The notes under the pieces were generated by a model that was not told where the DNA came from, searched no databases, and was given only the letters and a program-made list of their open reading frames with translations. Positions 55,523 through 64,000 of a DNA stretch of 64,000 bases are shown here, piece by piece. The DNA is from Anaerolineae bacterium (lineage in GTDB: Bacteria > Chloroflexota > Anaerolineae > UBA4142 > SHND01): NCBI GenBank assembly GCA_020851635.1, contig JADZCJ010000089.1, positions 1 through 64,000 on the forward strand, given 5' to 3'. The position numbers and the translations under genes are program-made. The first letter of the stretch is position 1, and each line of letters begins with the position of its first letter.

Positions 55523-56581
55523 TTACAGCAGCGCGTTCGCCGCGCCCGAATCAAAGACCTGCTTGAACAGGCGCATGAAATTGCCGCCCATGATTTTGCG
55601 AATGTCCTCTTCAGAATAACCGCGCGCGGCAAGACCCTCGGTCACTTGCGGAAACATGATCGACGTTTCCATGCCCTCGACCATGCGATGGTCAAAATCA
55701 TACCATTCGCCCAGCGCCGACGTGACTTCGGGATAAAGTCCGCCGCCGCGCGTAAACATGGCTTCGTAATATGCCCGCGACTCGCCTTCGCCAAGGTCCG
55801 AACCGATGCCGACATGGTCTATCCCCGCTTGCCGGACAAGGTGGTCTATATGGTCAAAAAAGTCATTCATGACGGGCCGCCGGTTCGGGTCGCGGTATGT
55901 CATGGGCGCCCAAAACGCCGCGCCAATGACCCCGCCGCGTTCCGCCAGCAGTTTGAGCACATGATCGTTCTTGTTGCGCACGCTGGGGGTCAGGGCTTTG
56001 GCCATCGAGTGTGTGATCGCCACAGGCGCTTGGGATGCGTTAATCGCATCAATCGTCGTCTGCTCGCAGCAGTGTGAGAGGTCCACCAACATGCCATAGC
56101 GGTTCATCTCACCGACCACCTGATACCCCAGACGACTCAATCCGCCGTTCGCCTTTTCGCAGCAGCCGTCGCCCAACAGATTGCGCTCGTTATATGTCAG
56201 CTGCGCGATACGCACACCGAGCGCATGGAGCAAGCCCACATATTCGGCATTGTCCATGACCGGCTTGGCGTTTTGCAGACCAATGATCAGCCCGATCTTG
56301 TCCTCTGCCATCGCGCGCTCTATATCCCGACTGGTCCGCACGAGCAAGACCTTGTCGCTGTTTTGTTTGATGGTCTTGAGAAAATTAGAAATGTCGAGGA
56401 CCGCGCGGCTAAAATCTGAGGTAATGTTTGCAGTAGTGTAATTCACCGCCCGAACCCCGCCCTTTTTGAGCCGCGCAAAATGTTCGGGGGTCATGGGCGC
56501 GGCTTCGAGCGCGTCGATCACCAGCGTACTGTAATGCAGTTTGTTTGCTTGTTCCTTGCTCAGTTTCTTGGTATCAGCCAT
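55523..56581 (-). CDS. Peptidase M19 (membrane dipeptidase family)
   Basis: 352 residues. Metallo-dipeptidase or related amidohydrolase. VKKGG-type N-terminus then GLIIGLQNAKPV, MLVDLSHCCEQTTIDAI, PVAITHSMAKALTP and VGIGSDLGEGESRAYY follow the family order, with His in SHCC/THS and Asp in GSD as zinc ligands. The first metal motif is less standard (STLVIDALEAAP instead of DxHxD), so catalysis may differ. Last gene of the lacI-led operon, 8 bp after the Gfo gene. Confidence 0.87.
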   Translation of the reverse strand: MADTKKLSKEQANKLHYSTLVIDALEAAPMTPEHFARLKKGGVRAVNYTTANITSDFSRAVLDISNFLKTIKQNSDKVLLVRTSRDIERAMAEDKIGLIIGLQNAKPVMDNAEYVGLLHALGVRIAQLTYNERNLLGDGCCEKANGGLSRLGYQVVGEMNRYGMLVDLSHCCEQTTIDAINASQAPVAITHSMAKALTPSVRNKNDHVLKLLAERGGVIGAAFWAPMTYRDPNRRPVMNDFFDHIDHLVRQAGIDHVGIGSDLGEGESRAYYEAMFTRGGGLYPEVTSALGEWYDFDHRMVEGMETSIMFPQVTEGLAARGYSEEDIRKIMGGNFMRLFKQVFDSGAANALL

Positions 56582-56589
56582 ATTGTTCC

Positions 56590-57597
56590 TCACATCGAGA
56601 TCAGTTTTTTTTCATGCGCGCTGCGGCGCAGTGCCTCCAGCACGGCAACATTTGCGCGCGTTTCCTGCAAGGTGATTTGCGGTTCTGCATGTCCAAACAC
56701 ACAGTCTGCGAAATGCTCGACCAGCAATTGATATTGGTCCGTGCCCGGCGCCAGGATTCGTTCTTCAGTTTCCTTGCCGCGCTGCCAGCCGCGTCGAATA
56801 ATCAGCTCGCGTTCCTGCGCGCCAGGCGCAAAAGGCACGGGGACAGTCAGAGTCGCTTCGGTCCCGGTAATGCGATACCACTGGTCACGCGGACCGTGCA
56901 AAGCACACGCAAAGGTGGCATGCGCGCCTCCCGGAAAGCTCAACAGCCCTGCAAACACCTCGTCCACATCGCTCGCCGGACCGATACGGGCGCTCCCAAC
57001 CACGGCGAGCGGCTCGGTCTGCGCTGCCAGTCGGGAAACGCTGACGCAGTACGTCCCCACATCGAGCAAAACACCCCCCCCTAACGCGCCAGAGAGACGA
57101 ATGTCGTTCGGGTTGGGCACGTGATAGGTAAAGGCGGAGGTGACCAGCTGGACCGGACCCAGCGCGCCGGACGCAACGAGCTCCTGTACGCGCACAGTCT
57201 GCGGATGAAGGCGATACATCAATGCTTCCATCACAACCACGCCGGCTGTCTGCGCGGCGCGTTCGACCACATCCATTTGTGCGACGGTCATCACGAGCGG
57301 TTTCTCGCACAAGACGTGCTTGCCGTGTTCCGCCGCGCGGACAATCCATTCGGCGTGGAGCGCGTTCGGAAGAGGGATATAGACTGCCTGCACCGTCTCA
57401 TCCTGCAATAGCGCGTCATACGAGCCATAGGCGCGCGGGATTTCGTGAGCGGCGGCGACTTGATGCGCGCGTTCGGTCTCACGGCTGGCAATTGCCACTA
57501 TCTGCGCGTTGCGCGAATTTCGAATCGCCGGCAGCAGGGCGCGCAACGCAATGTCGGCAGCGCCCAGAATGCCGATACCAAGACGGTTTGAGTTCAT
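56590..57597 (-). CDS. Gfo/Idh/MocA-family oxidoreductase
   Basis: 335 residues. GIGILGAADIALRALLPAIR is the Rossmann motif and VLCEKPLVMTVAQMD holds the catalytic lysine; YRLHPQTVRVQELVASGALG and GALGGGVLLDVGTYCVS are typical of the dimeric dihydrodiol/glucose-fructose oxidoreductase subgroup. Located in an operon with ABC transporter genes, so it probably works on the transported sugar or its derivative. ATG 57597 chosen over a TTG 12 bases upstream. Confidence 0.9.
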   Translation of the reverse strand: MNSNRLGIGILGAADIALRALLPAIRNSRNAQIVAIASRETERAHQVAAAHEIPRAYGSYDALLQDETVQAVYIPLPNALHAEWIVRAAEHGKHVLCEKPLVMTVAQMDVVERAAQTAGVVVMEALMYRLHPQTVRVQELVASGALGPVQLVTSAFTYHVPNPNDIRLSGALGGGVLLDVGTYCVSVSRLAAQTEPLAVVGSARIGPASDVDEVFAGLLSFPGGAHATFACALHGPRDQWYRITGTEATLTVPVPFAPGAQERELIIRRGWQRGKETEERILAPGTDQYQLLVEHFADCVFGHAEPQITLQETRANVAVLEALRRSAHEKKLISM

Positions 57598-57657
57598 ATG
57601 GGTCAGCAAGAGACCGCAGTTTGAGACAGCTCGCCCTGCGGTCTCTGAATCAACGTT

Positions 57658-59295
57658 CTATTTCGGGGTAACTCCCATATCCGTCAAGCGAATCGTCTGA
57701 TCGGGACGCGGGGCAAAGCCCTCGACCCAATCCTGGACGCCGTACAAGTCGTCAATGCTGTAGAGATACACGGCGAACGGCTCGGCGTTGGTTGCCGCTT
57801 CTGCTTCCTGAATCAACTTGATGCGCTCAGCTTCATTCGCAACCTGCCCTGCTTTCTCCATCGCCTCATCAAAGCCGGCGGGCATCACACTCGTGCGGAA
57901 ACGTTTTCCGGGCACATAGCTCAGATTGGCGAGATACCCGTCCTGGGCGAACAGGAACCCGACCGTGTATAACGCGGTAGTCTGGCGCGGCTTGGCGTCA
58001 AACTGGCGCGCCCATTCCGGAAAGTCCACCGCGCTCTCGTTCACCGTCAGCCCAATGGCGCGCAAATATGCCGCCATCGCTTCACCGGCTTGTTTGTCCA
58101 GCGGATAGCGACCGACAGTATAGGTATAGTCCACCTCAAAGCCATCGGGATAGCCCGCTTCCGCCAACAGCTCTTTGGCGCGTTCGGGATCATAGGGGTA
58201 GATTTCGAGATCGGGATTGAACCCGCTGTGGAACTTGGACAGGAACTGTCCCTGCATCGGCGTGCAGCGTCCGGAAAAGAGCTGCTTGCACATGGTCTCG
58301 CGGTCAATGGCGAGATTCAGCGCAAGTCGAACCCGGGCATCCTTGAGCGGTTCGGCTTTGGGATTGTCAACGTCAAAATGCGTGCCGAATTGGCGCAAAC
58401 TCGGAATCGAAACCAATTCCAGCGCGCTGTTGCTCGCAATGCGGTCGGCTGCCGAGTGCGGAATATTGGGGGCAATGTCAATTTCGCCCGCTTCCAATGC
58501 CGCAACGCGGGCGGCATCGTCGGGGATGATGCGATATGTGATGGTCTTGAATTTTGGCGTGCCGCCCCAATAGTTGGGGTTCGCCGCCAGCGTAATGTGA
58601 CTGTCCTTGACGTGCTCCTGCAGGGTCCACGGACCGGTGCAAACGGGCGACTGGTTGAACGCGTCCACTCCACGCGCGGCAAAGTCTTTGGGCTCGACCT
58701 GAAAGCTGCCCATTGCCATCACCGACGTCAAGTAGCCCGCCGGTTTGTTCAACACCACGCGAACGGTGTTGTCGTCCACAACCTGGACCTCTTTGAGCAG
58801 GTCAGCGAGCCACTGGCTGTAGTTGAACGCGGCAAACAGCTGCTCGAGACTGAACTTGGCGGACTCGGCGTTGAACGGTTCACCGTTGCTGAATTGAACG
58901 CCCTCGCGCAATTTGAATTCGAGCGTCGTGTCGTCAACCCAGTTCCATTCGGTCGCCAGACGGGGCTTGATGACGGCGTTGCCGTCCGCATCACTGTCCC
59001 AATACATGAGCGGTTCGCAGATTTGGGCAAACACACTCATATACGGCGCGGTCGTATTGAACGGGTCCAGATTTGGCGGGTCCACCGTCTGTGCGATCAC
59101 CAGCGCATCTTTGGCAGCCGCCGGGGGCGCCGTCGTCGGCTGCGGCGCCTCAGTCGCCTGTGCGGGGGCTTGAGTTGCTTGCGCGGGGGCGGCAGTGGGT
59201 TGTGCGGCGCTTGGGGGCGGCGCCGCTACGGGCGCACAGCCGAGAGCTAGAATCATTATTGCGGTCAGGGCGAGTAGAAACAGTGTTTTTTTCAC
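57658..59295 (-). CDS. Family 5 extracellular solute-binding lipoprotein (ABC importer)
   Basis: 545 residues from GTG 59295, which has GGAGGAG at 3-4 bases spacing and starts a proper signal peptide with lipobox ILALGCAP. An Ala/Gln/Pro linker (TEAPQPTTAP) leads to the SBP_bac_5 domain: WNWVDDTTLEFKLREGVQFS, RLALNLAIDRETMCKQLFSG, KELLAEAGYPDGFEVDYTY. Family members bind peptides, nickel, opines or oligosaccharides. Next to permease genes of matching type (DppC/DppB) and sugar enzymes. Confidence 0.92.
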   Translation of the reverse strand: MKKTLFLLALTAIMILALGCAPVAAPPPSAAQPTAAPAQATQAPAQATEAPQPTTAPPAAAKDALVIAQTVDPPNLDPFNTTAPYMSVFAQICEPLMYWDSDADGNAVIKPRLATEWNWVDDTTLEFKLREGVQFSNGEPFNAESAKFSLEQLFAAFNYSQWLADLLKEVQVVDDNTVRVVLNKPAGYLTSVMAMGSFQVEPKDFAARGVDAFNQSPVCTGPWTLQEHVKDSHITLAANPNYWGGTPKFKTITYRIIPDDAARVAALEAGEIDIAPNIPHSAADRIASNSALELVSIPSLRQFGTHFDVDNPKAEPLKDARVRLALNLAIDRETMCKQLFSGRCTPMQGQFLSKFHSGFNPDLEIYPYDPERAKELLAEAGYPDGFEVDYTYTVGRYPLDKQAGEAMAAYLRAIGLTVNESAVDFPEWARQFDAKPRQTTALYTVGFLFAQDGYLANLSYVPGKRFRTSVMPAGFDEAMEKAGQVANEAERIKLIQEAEAATNAEPFAVYLYSIDDLYGVQDWVEGFAPRPDQTIRLTDMGVTPK

Positions 59296-59426
59296 AATCT
59301 CCTCCTTTTCGGTATCAGAGCGTGTTGTGCGAGTCCACAACACGCGCGTCGGCACAAACGACAAGAGACACAAACACGAGAGCGGTTTTGTCTTTCGGAA
59401 ACTCTTTCCTCTCCTGTGGAGCGCCG

Positions 59427-60323
59427 CTACGCCTTTTTGGTCCATGCAGTCGGGTCGAATGCATCGCGTAACCCGTCGCCCACAAAGTTGAATGCAAACA
59501 CCAGAATAGCAATCATGATGCCCGGCACCGCCGCCGTCCACCATGCGTCATAGATATAGTTCCGTCCGTCTCCGATCATCCCACCCCAGGTTACTTGCGG
59601 CGGCGCAACACCCAGACCCAAAAAACTCAACGCCGATTCTGTCAGCACGAGCAGCGAAATCTGATAGGTGATGACCGCAAGCAGCGGTGAAAGCACGTTG
59701 GGCAAGAGATGTCGGATCAGGATTCGGCGCGTTGGGACGCCAATGGACTCGGCTGCATCCACATAGAGTTCATTCTTGGCGCCCAACGTCTGGGCGCGCG
59801 CCACGCGCGCCATGCTCGCCCAACTCGTGACTGCCAGAACCAGAATCAACCCATAAATATTGCCGCCAACCATCGCAATAATCGCCAGCGCCAGCGCAAT
59901 CACCGGAAATGCCAACTGCACATCCACCATCCAGCTGATCACTTCATCGGCAAAACCGCCAAAGAAACCCGCCGCCATCCCCAACGCAAGACCGAGAAAA
60001 GCCGCAATCGTGACCGCCGTGATGCTGATGATGAGCGTGAGCCGGGTGGCATGAATCGTGCGCGACAACAGGTCACGCCCCAAAAAATCAGTCCCCAACA
60101 CATGCTCGGTATTCCCCGCCCAAAAGCCCGGCTGTTTGGCAGCCGCGAGGTTGATTCCCGTCGGGTCAAAGGGCAGCAACTCTTGTGGAAACAGCGCCAG
60201 CGCGACCACCAGGAGCGCAACGACGAAACCGAGCCGATTCGCCCAGCTGCTCCAAAACGCGCCGAGTCTGCGCCGCCACAACGACTTGTACTGAAAGGTC
60301 GAGCCCCGCGATGCCTGTGTCAT
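59427..60323 (-). CDS. ABC transporter permease, DppC type
   Basis: 298 residues from ATG 60323 (one base after the upstream stop; an ATG 36 bases earlier is possible). N-terminal RLGFVVALLVVALALFPQELL, the ABC permease motif region EVISWMVDVQLAFPVIALALAI and the EAA loop DAAESIGVPTRRILIRHLLP. Pairs with DppB for import of peptides or similar substrates. No ATPase genes are in this operon. Confidence 0.93.
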   Translation of the reverse strand: MTQASRGSTFQYKSLWRRRLGAFWSSWANRLGFVVALLVVALALFPQELLPFDPTGINLAAAKQPGFWAGNTEHVLGTDFLGRDLLSRTIHATRLTLIISITAVTIAAFLGLALGMAAGFFGGFADEVISWMVDVQLAFPVIALALAIIAMVGGNIYGLILVLAVTSWASMARVARAQTLGAKNELYVDAAESIGVPTRRILIRHLLPNVLSPLLAVITYQISLLVLTESALSFLGLGVAPPQVTWGGMIGDGRNYIYDAWWTAAVPGIMIAILVFAFNFVGDGLRDAFDPTAWTKKA

Positions 60324-60324
60324 G

Positions 60325-61242
60325 TCAACCGGCTGTGATACGCGGGTCGAGAACGCCATACAAGATATCCACTATAAAGTTCACGACGACAACCGCAGAC
60401 GCGATAATCAATACGGACGCCTGCACCAGCGGAAAATCGCGCGCAATAATTGCGCTGACGATCAAGCGCCCCACCCCGGGCCACGAGAACACGGTCTCGG
60501 TCACAATCGAGCCGCCCAGCAAACTCGCCGCCTGCACGCCGAGAATGGTCAAAATCGGCAGGGAAGCATTGCGCACCATGTGATTCAACAAAATCGAGTT
60601 TTCACGCATCCCTTTGGCGCGCGCCATCCGCACATAGTTTTGATTCATCACATCCAGAATCGCCGCGCGGGTTACGCGCACCGTGAGCGGCAAGAGAATA
60701 AAACTCAAAACGAGCGCAGGAAGAATCAAATGCTGCAGCGTGCCCCTGCCCCCGGTCGGCAGCCAGCGCAGCGTCACGCCAAACAAAAGAATCAAGAGAA
60801 TCGCGAGAAAGAAATTGGGGATTCCCTGTGCGAGCAGCACCAGCCCGCGCGCAAAAAAATCAATCGCCTTGTCTTTTTTCAGAGCAGCAATGATGCCGAG
60901 CGGCACCCCGACAGCAAAAGAGATAAAGAGACTCGCGGCTGCCAATTCCAGCGTCGCGGGCAGCCGTTCGAGAATGATGGGCAGAATCGGCTGTTGATAG
61001 CGGAGCGAGCGCCCAAAATCTCCCACGATCGCGCCGGAAACAAACTTGAGATATTGCTCCGGCAAGGGACGGTCCAGACCCTCCTGACGCCGGTACTGCT
61101 CCACCGCTTCCTGGGTCGCCAGCTCACCCAGCACGTTGCGCGCGGGGTCACCTGTGAGGCGCAGCAAGAAAAAAGTGATCAAGCTGATGCCCAGCCACAC
61201 CAGCGCGATGCGAACGAGCCGGCGAAGAAAATATTCACCCAT
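60325..61242 (-). CDS. ABC transporter permease, DppB type
   Basis: 305 residues. YFLRRLVRIALVWLGISLIT and FFLLRLTGDPARNVLGELAT are the DppB-type N-terminus; the EAA loop is RMARAKGMRENSILLNHMVRN. Six transmembrane helices. Second gene of the lacI-led operon, 14 bp after the regulator. Confidence 0.94.
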   Translation of the reverse strand: MGEYFLRRLVRIALVWLGISLITFFLLRLTGDPARNVLGELATQEAVEQYRRQEGLDRPLPEQYLKFVSGAIVGDFGRSLRYQQPILPIILERLPATLELAAASLFISFAVGVPLGIIAALKKDKAIDFFARGLVLLAQGIPNFFLAILLILLFGVTLRWLPTGGRGTLQHLILPALVLSFILLPLTVRVTRAAILDVMNQNYVRMARAKGMRENSILLNHMVRNASLPILTILGVQAASLLGGSIVTETVFSWPGVGRLIVSAIIARDFPLVQASVLIIASAVVVVNFIVDILYGVLDPRITAG

Positions 61243-61256
61243 GGGAAATCAGACCG

Positions 61257-62273
61257 TCAAGGCGAGCCATTCAGCGCCGCAACTGATTTTCGCAAAATCA
61301 GCCGCGGCGTCAATTGGATGTGCTTGATCGGCGCAGTCGGCGTCTTGATGCGCGCCAGCAAGAGTTCTGCCGCGCCTTTTCCCAGCTCGTATGTCGGTTG
61401 AGCAATACAGGTCAGGGGCGAGTTCAACAGAGGAAACCAGGGCATGTCGTCAAAACCAATCAAAGAGACATCTTGAGGGACCCGTAGACCCAGGTCCTTG
61501 ATCGCGCGCAGCGCGCCCAGCGTCATCAAGTTGTTTGCCACAAAAAGCGCGGTCGGCGCGTTGTCCTGCAGCAGCAGATCGCGCGTGCAGGCATAACCGC
61601 CCGCCTCTTTGGCGTCGCCAACCGCAACCAGGTCCGGCACGACGGCGATTCCGTCTGCCTCCAACGCCGCCTGATACCCCTGACGGCGTTCGACGCCGGG
61701 CACGCCGCTCGCGGGCAAGCACACCATACCGATACGGCGATGGCCATGCCGCACGAGGTATGACACAGCTTGGAACGATGGCTCAAAATTGGCGCTGACG
61801 ACAGAGTCCACTTCGAAATCTCGGAGCAACCGGTCCACCGTGACTACCGGGATGCCGTGGTCGAGCAGGTTCTGTATATTCGGCTTGGATTGAAAGGAAG
61901 GCGTGAGGATGACACCGGCGACGCCTTCGGCGCGCATGACATTGATATAGACCAGTTCCTTTTCGGCATCCTCGTCCGAGTTGCAGAGCACCAAAGAGTA
62001 ACCGTGCTTTTGCAAATAATCTTCGATCCCTCGCACAACCGATGTGAAAAAAGGGTTTTGGATATCCGAAATGATCAAGCCAATGACCTGACTGCGGTGG
62101 GCACGCAGACGCTGCGCGGCACGGCTGGGCTGGTAATTGAGTTCTCTTGCCGCGCGCAGGACCTGGTCCCGGACTTGGGGGCTGACGTTGGGAAGATTGT
62201 TTAGGACACGCGAGACAGTGGCGACCGAAACGGCGGCGCGGCGGGCAACCTCACGGCTGGTGACTCGGTCCAT
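61257..62273 (-). CDS. LacI-family transcriptional regulator
   Basis: 338 residues from ATG 62273. N-terminal helix-turn-helix and hinge (SREVARRAAVSVATVSRVLNN; YQPSRAAQRLRAHRSQVIGL), then a periplasmic-binding-type effector domain (SDIQNPFFTSVVRGIEDYL, LFVANNLMTLGALRAIKDLG, LIGFDDMPWFPLL). It is the first gene of the ABC transporter operon. Two identical 35-bp palindromes in the divergent promoter region are likely its operators, giving autoregulation and control of the divergent binding-protein gene. Confidence 0.95.
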   Translation of the reverse strand: MDRVTSREVARRAAVSVATVSRVLNNLPNVSPQVRDQVLRAARELNYQPSRAAQRLRAHRSQVIGLIISDIQNPFFTSVVRGIEDYLQKHGYSLVLCNSDEDAEKELVYINVMRAEGVAGVILTPSFQSKPNIQNLLDHGIPVVTVDRLLRDFEVDSVVSANFEPSFQAVSYLVRHGHRRIGMVCLPASGVPGVERRQGYQAALEADGIAVVPDLVAVGDAKEAGGYACTRDLLLQDNAPTALFVANNLMTLGALRAIKDLGLRVPQDVSLIGFDDMPWFPLLNSPLTCIAQPTYELGKGAAELLLARIKTPTAPIKHIQLTPRLILRKSVAALNGSP

Positions 62274-62307
62274 GGCAATTTGGGGCAAAAAAAGAAAAAA
62301 CAGCTAA

Positions 62308-62342
62308 TGAATACGTTTACATAACTATTGTAAACGTATTCA
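62308..62342. promoter_or_regulatory. 35-bp operator palindrome 1 (LacI-type)
   Basis: TGAATACGTTTACA - TAACTAT - TGTAAACGTATTCA. Each arm contains a CG-centred LacI-like site (GTAAAC/GTATTC), 21 bp apart. It overlaps the -10 box of the minus-strand promoter. Confidence 0.88.
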
Positions 62343-62355
62343 AGACAGCTGTCAA
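62327..62355 (-). promoter_or_regulatory. Promoter of the lacI-ABC operon
   Basis: Minus strand TTGACA (62355-62350) and TACAAT (62332-62327), spacer 17 bp, overlapping operator 1. Confidence 0.85.
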
Positions 62356-62371
62356 GATTGAATAAAGATTT

Positions 62372-62445
62372 GGTGTGTGTCAGAATGTTGGACGACAAGG
62401 AATGAATGTCGCTCGATTCTCCGCCCGCCACGCCGCGGCGAGGAT
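62372..62445. repeat. Degenerate copy of the 47-bp hairpin repeat (locus D)
   Basis: GTTGGACGACAAGGAATGAATG...CGCCACGCCGCGGCG keeps the order of the family (GGAC-GACAAGGAA, CACGC, GGCGAG) but the hairpin is decayed. Confidence 0.5.
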
Positions 62446-62491
62446 GCCTTGCTCGCAAAAAAATATAATGCACACCCTTGAAATTTTGCTA

Positions 62492-62520
62492 TTGACACTC
62501 ATCGTGAATACGTTTACAAT
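62492..62520 (+). promoter_or_regulatory. Promoter of the divergent binding-protein gene
   Basis: TTGACA at 62492-62497 and TACAAT at 62515-62520, spacer 17 bp, overlapping operator 2; same layout as the minus-strand promoter. Confidence 0.85.
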
Positions 62521-62539
62521 AGTTATGTAAACGTATTCA
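62505..62539. promoter_or_regulatory. 35-bp operator palindrome 2 (LacI-type)
   Basis: TGAATACGTTTACA - ATAGTTA - TGTAAACGTATTCA, the exact reverse complement of palindrome 1 including the spacer. Overlaps the -10 box and start site of the plus-strand promoter. Confidence 0.88.
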
Positions 62540-62773
62540 TTTTCTCTCGTCTCTGCCTTTGCTCTGTGATCCGCCGCGTTCAAGCTTTTCAATCTGCCAA
62601 CGAGGCGACCGCTTCCACAGAGCGTCAAGCTGCGTGCGTGTTTGCAAGTCGTCCGATTTATGCCCTCTCGATAGGGCATGTATCGGCGCAATCAAGGAGG
62701 TGAGGCGCAATCTACAGTCACGTAATTGCCTGATCGATCCCCGTTCGTCAGATTCGCACAAGGAGTCAGAAAA

Positions 62774-64000
62774 ATGAAAAGATCTTCCATAATCTTTGTT
62801 GTCCTTGTTATGGTGCTGGGTATTGCCGTGATCGCTTGCGCTCCGGTCGCGCCCGCCGCCCCTGCGGCGCCCAGCGCACCCGCTCAAGCTACAAGCGCAC
62901 CCGCGCAAGCCACAAGCGCGCCGAGCAGCACGGAACCGGTCACGGTAGAGTTTTGGTATATCCCTTTTACGAACTGGGATACCGCCCTCAACAAAATCAT
63001 TGCCGACTTTGAAGCGGCGAACCCCGGCATCAAGATCAATGCAACTCAAGTCCCCTATGAAGATTTCACCACCAAGGTAGCCACCACCGTTCCCACCGGA
63101 CAGGGTCCCGATGTGTTGACGCCCTATCACGGATGGATCGCGCAATATCAAAAGAGCGGCTTTCTTGCTCCGATTGCCGAAGATGTCGCATCAACAAGCC
63201 AGCTCAAGGAACAACTGGTTGACGCGGCGGATGTGCTGGTCTTTGATGACAAGTATTATGCCGTGCCGTTCTATATCATGGACTATGCCTTGTACTATAA
63301 CAAAGACTTTTTTGCCGCGGCAGGCATAGACAAGGTCCCGACCACATGGCTCGAGCTGCGGGATGCGGCGATCAAATGCACGCAGCGCGATGCGGACGGC
63401 AAGATGGTAGTGAACGGTTACTATCAACTCTTTTCGCAGCAGGACCACATCATCTGGAAGAACTTGCTGCTCCAGTATGGCGCGCCGCTTTTTTCGGATG
63501 ATCAGAAAAAGGTAGTGTGGAACACCACCCAAGAGGGCAAAGATGCGTGGACATGGTTCACCGACTTGACCACCAAGGACAAGGTCAGCCAACCCAATTT
63601 CAATGACAGCGCGTATGCCGCTTTCTACACCAAGCAAGCTTGCATGATCATCGCCGGTCCGCAGGTCATTGGGCAGATCAAATCACAAGCGCCGGACCTC
63701 AACTATGGGACCGCGCCCATGGTGAGTGGACCCGCACAGGATGAGGCAGCGGCAAGACACAATATCGCTCAATACTGGTCCTTTGCAGTCACCAGCAAAG
63801 CAGCTCAAGACCCCGCCCGGTATGCGGCGGCGAGCAAGTTCGTAAACTTTTTGATCAGCGAGCAAGCCGTCAAAACCTACAGCCCGATCATCGGCGCGCT
63901 GCCCCCGATCAAGAGTTTGATGAGCGACCCCCTCTACACCGACGACCCCTACCTGAAGGCATTTATTGATGGCTTGCCCTTTGCCAGCGCCCTCTTTTGG
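62774..64000 (+). CDS. Family 1 extracellular solute-binding lipoprotein (partial)
   Basis: 409 codons visible, open at the window end. Signal peptide with lipobox GIAVIACAP, an Ala/Pro/Gln linker of about 30 residues, then a sugar-type binding fold (VEFWYIPFTNWDTALNKIIA; FEAANPGIKINATQVPYEDF; GQGPDVLTPYHGWIAQYQ; YAVPFYIMDYALYYNKDFFA). Typical of maltose/oligosaccharide ABC importers. Its promoter and operator mirror those of the lacI operon, so it probably starts a second transporter operon beyond the window. Confidence 0.92.
   Translation, partial: MKRSSIIFVVLVMVLGIAVIACAPVAPAAPAAPSAPAQATSAPAQATSAPSSTEPVTVEFWYIPFTNWDTALNKIIADFEAANPGIKINATQVPYEDFTTKVATTVPTGQGPDVLTPYHGWIAQYQKSGFLAPIAEDVASTSQLKEQLVDAADVLVFDDKYYAVPFYIMDYALYYNKDFFAAAGIDKVPTTWLELRDAAIKCTQRDADGKMVVNGYYQLFSQQDHIIWKNLLLQYGAPLFSDDQKKVVWNTTQEGKDAWTWFTDLTTKDKVSQPNFNDSAYAAFYTKQACMIIAGPQVIGQIKSQAPDLNYGTAPMVSGPAQDEAAARHNIAQYWSFAVTSKAAQDPARYAAASKFVNFLISEQAVKTYSPIIGALPPIKSLMSDPLYTDDPYLKAFIDGLPFASALFW

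Larger units (their letters stand above)
62274..62773. other. Divergent regulatory region of the lacI operon
   Basis: 500 bases without a supported gene. Contains two promoters, two operator palindromes and a degenerate copy of the 47-bp repeat family (about 62372-62445). AGGAG lies 8 bases before the plus-strand gene. Confidence 0.7.

Noticed and set aside
58090-59250. 386-codon plus-strand frame
   Set aside because: Antisense to the family 5 binding protein.
60322-61401. 359-codon plus-strand frame
   Set aside because: Antisense to DppB and the lacI 3' end.

Overview
The window is a high-GC bacterial chromosome segment, most likely from a Chloroflexota (Anaerolineae-like) genome. The reasons are indirect: several lipoproteins with long Pro/Thr linkers after a lipobox, solute-binding proteins with Ala/Pro/Gln spacers, a CIRCE-controlled groESL pair, a CtpE-like P-type ATPase, DUF418, DUF433/DUF5615 and NB-ARC/TPR proteins, and families of short palindromic intergenic repeats. 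I found no rRNA, tRNA, phage, IS transposase or CRISPR array.

Layout. (1) 0.4-3.7 kb: minus-strand dhaK-dhaL-glpK for glycerol and dihydroxyacetone phosphorylation, preceded by a lipoprotein gene that looks frameshifted. (2) 5.1-14.3 kb: murJ, a DUF4353 beta-helix lipoprotein, two small proteins, a SpoIID-domain protein, a phosphatase-superfamily metalloenzyme and an orphan solute-binding lipoprotein. (3) 14.4-25.5 kb is the accessory part: an NB-ARC/TPR (NLR-like) gene interrupted by an in-frame TAG in a near-identical 120-bp TPR array, a 26/27-bp minisatellite, a secreted triplicated protein, two membrane-anchored repeat proteins (one shares a short N-terminal motif with the NLR-like protein), a DUF433/DUF5615 toxin-antitoxin pair between copies of a host-gene fragment, and a pair of paralogous lipoproteins. 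(4) 25.6-35.2 kb: DinB, HEAT-repeat protein, CtpE-like ATPase, a dipeptidase remnant, DUF418, a MerB-like lyase with an in-frame TGA exactly at the catalytic Cys position, class I aldolase, a HEAT protein and an aldo/keto reductase. (5) 35.2-51.8 kb: universal stress protein plus Nramp transporter behind two metal-regulator-like palindromes, 3-hydroxyacyl-CoA dehydrogenase, groESL with a perfect CIRCE, gyrB, membrane proteins, ADP-ribosylglycohydrolase, FAD oxidoreductase, CinA, a small membrane ORF, a branched-chain aminotransferase and an EamA transporter. (6) 51.8-64 kb: a sugar or glycoside uptake and catabolism region. A LacI-family gene heads an operon for peptide/opine-type ABC permeases, their binding protein, a Gfo/Idh/MocA oxidoreductase and an M19 dipeptidase. 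A second binding-protein gene is divergent. Both promoters are overlapped by the same 35-bp palindrome, in opposite orientation.

The most interesting candidate is the MerB-like gene at 31252-31956: TGA replaces the second catalytic cysteine and is followed after 19 nt by a hairpin with a GGUC apical loop, as expected of a bacterial SECIS element. Second are the NLR-like gene and the nearby membrane protein that share a short glycine/asparagine-rich motif of the kind used by amyloid-signalling receptor/effector pairs.
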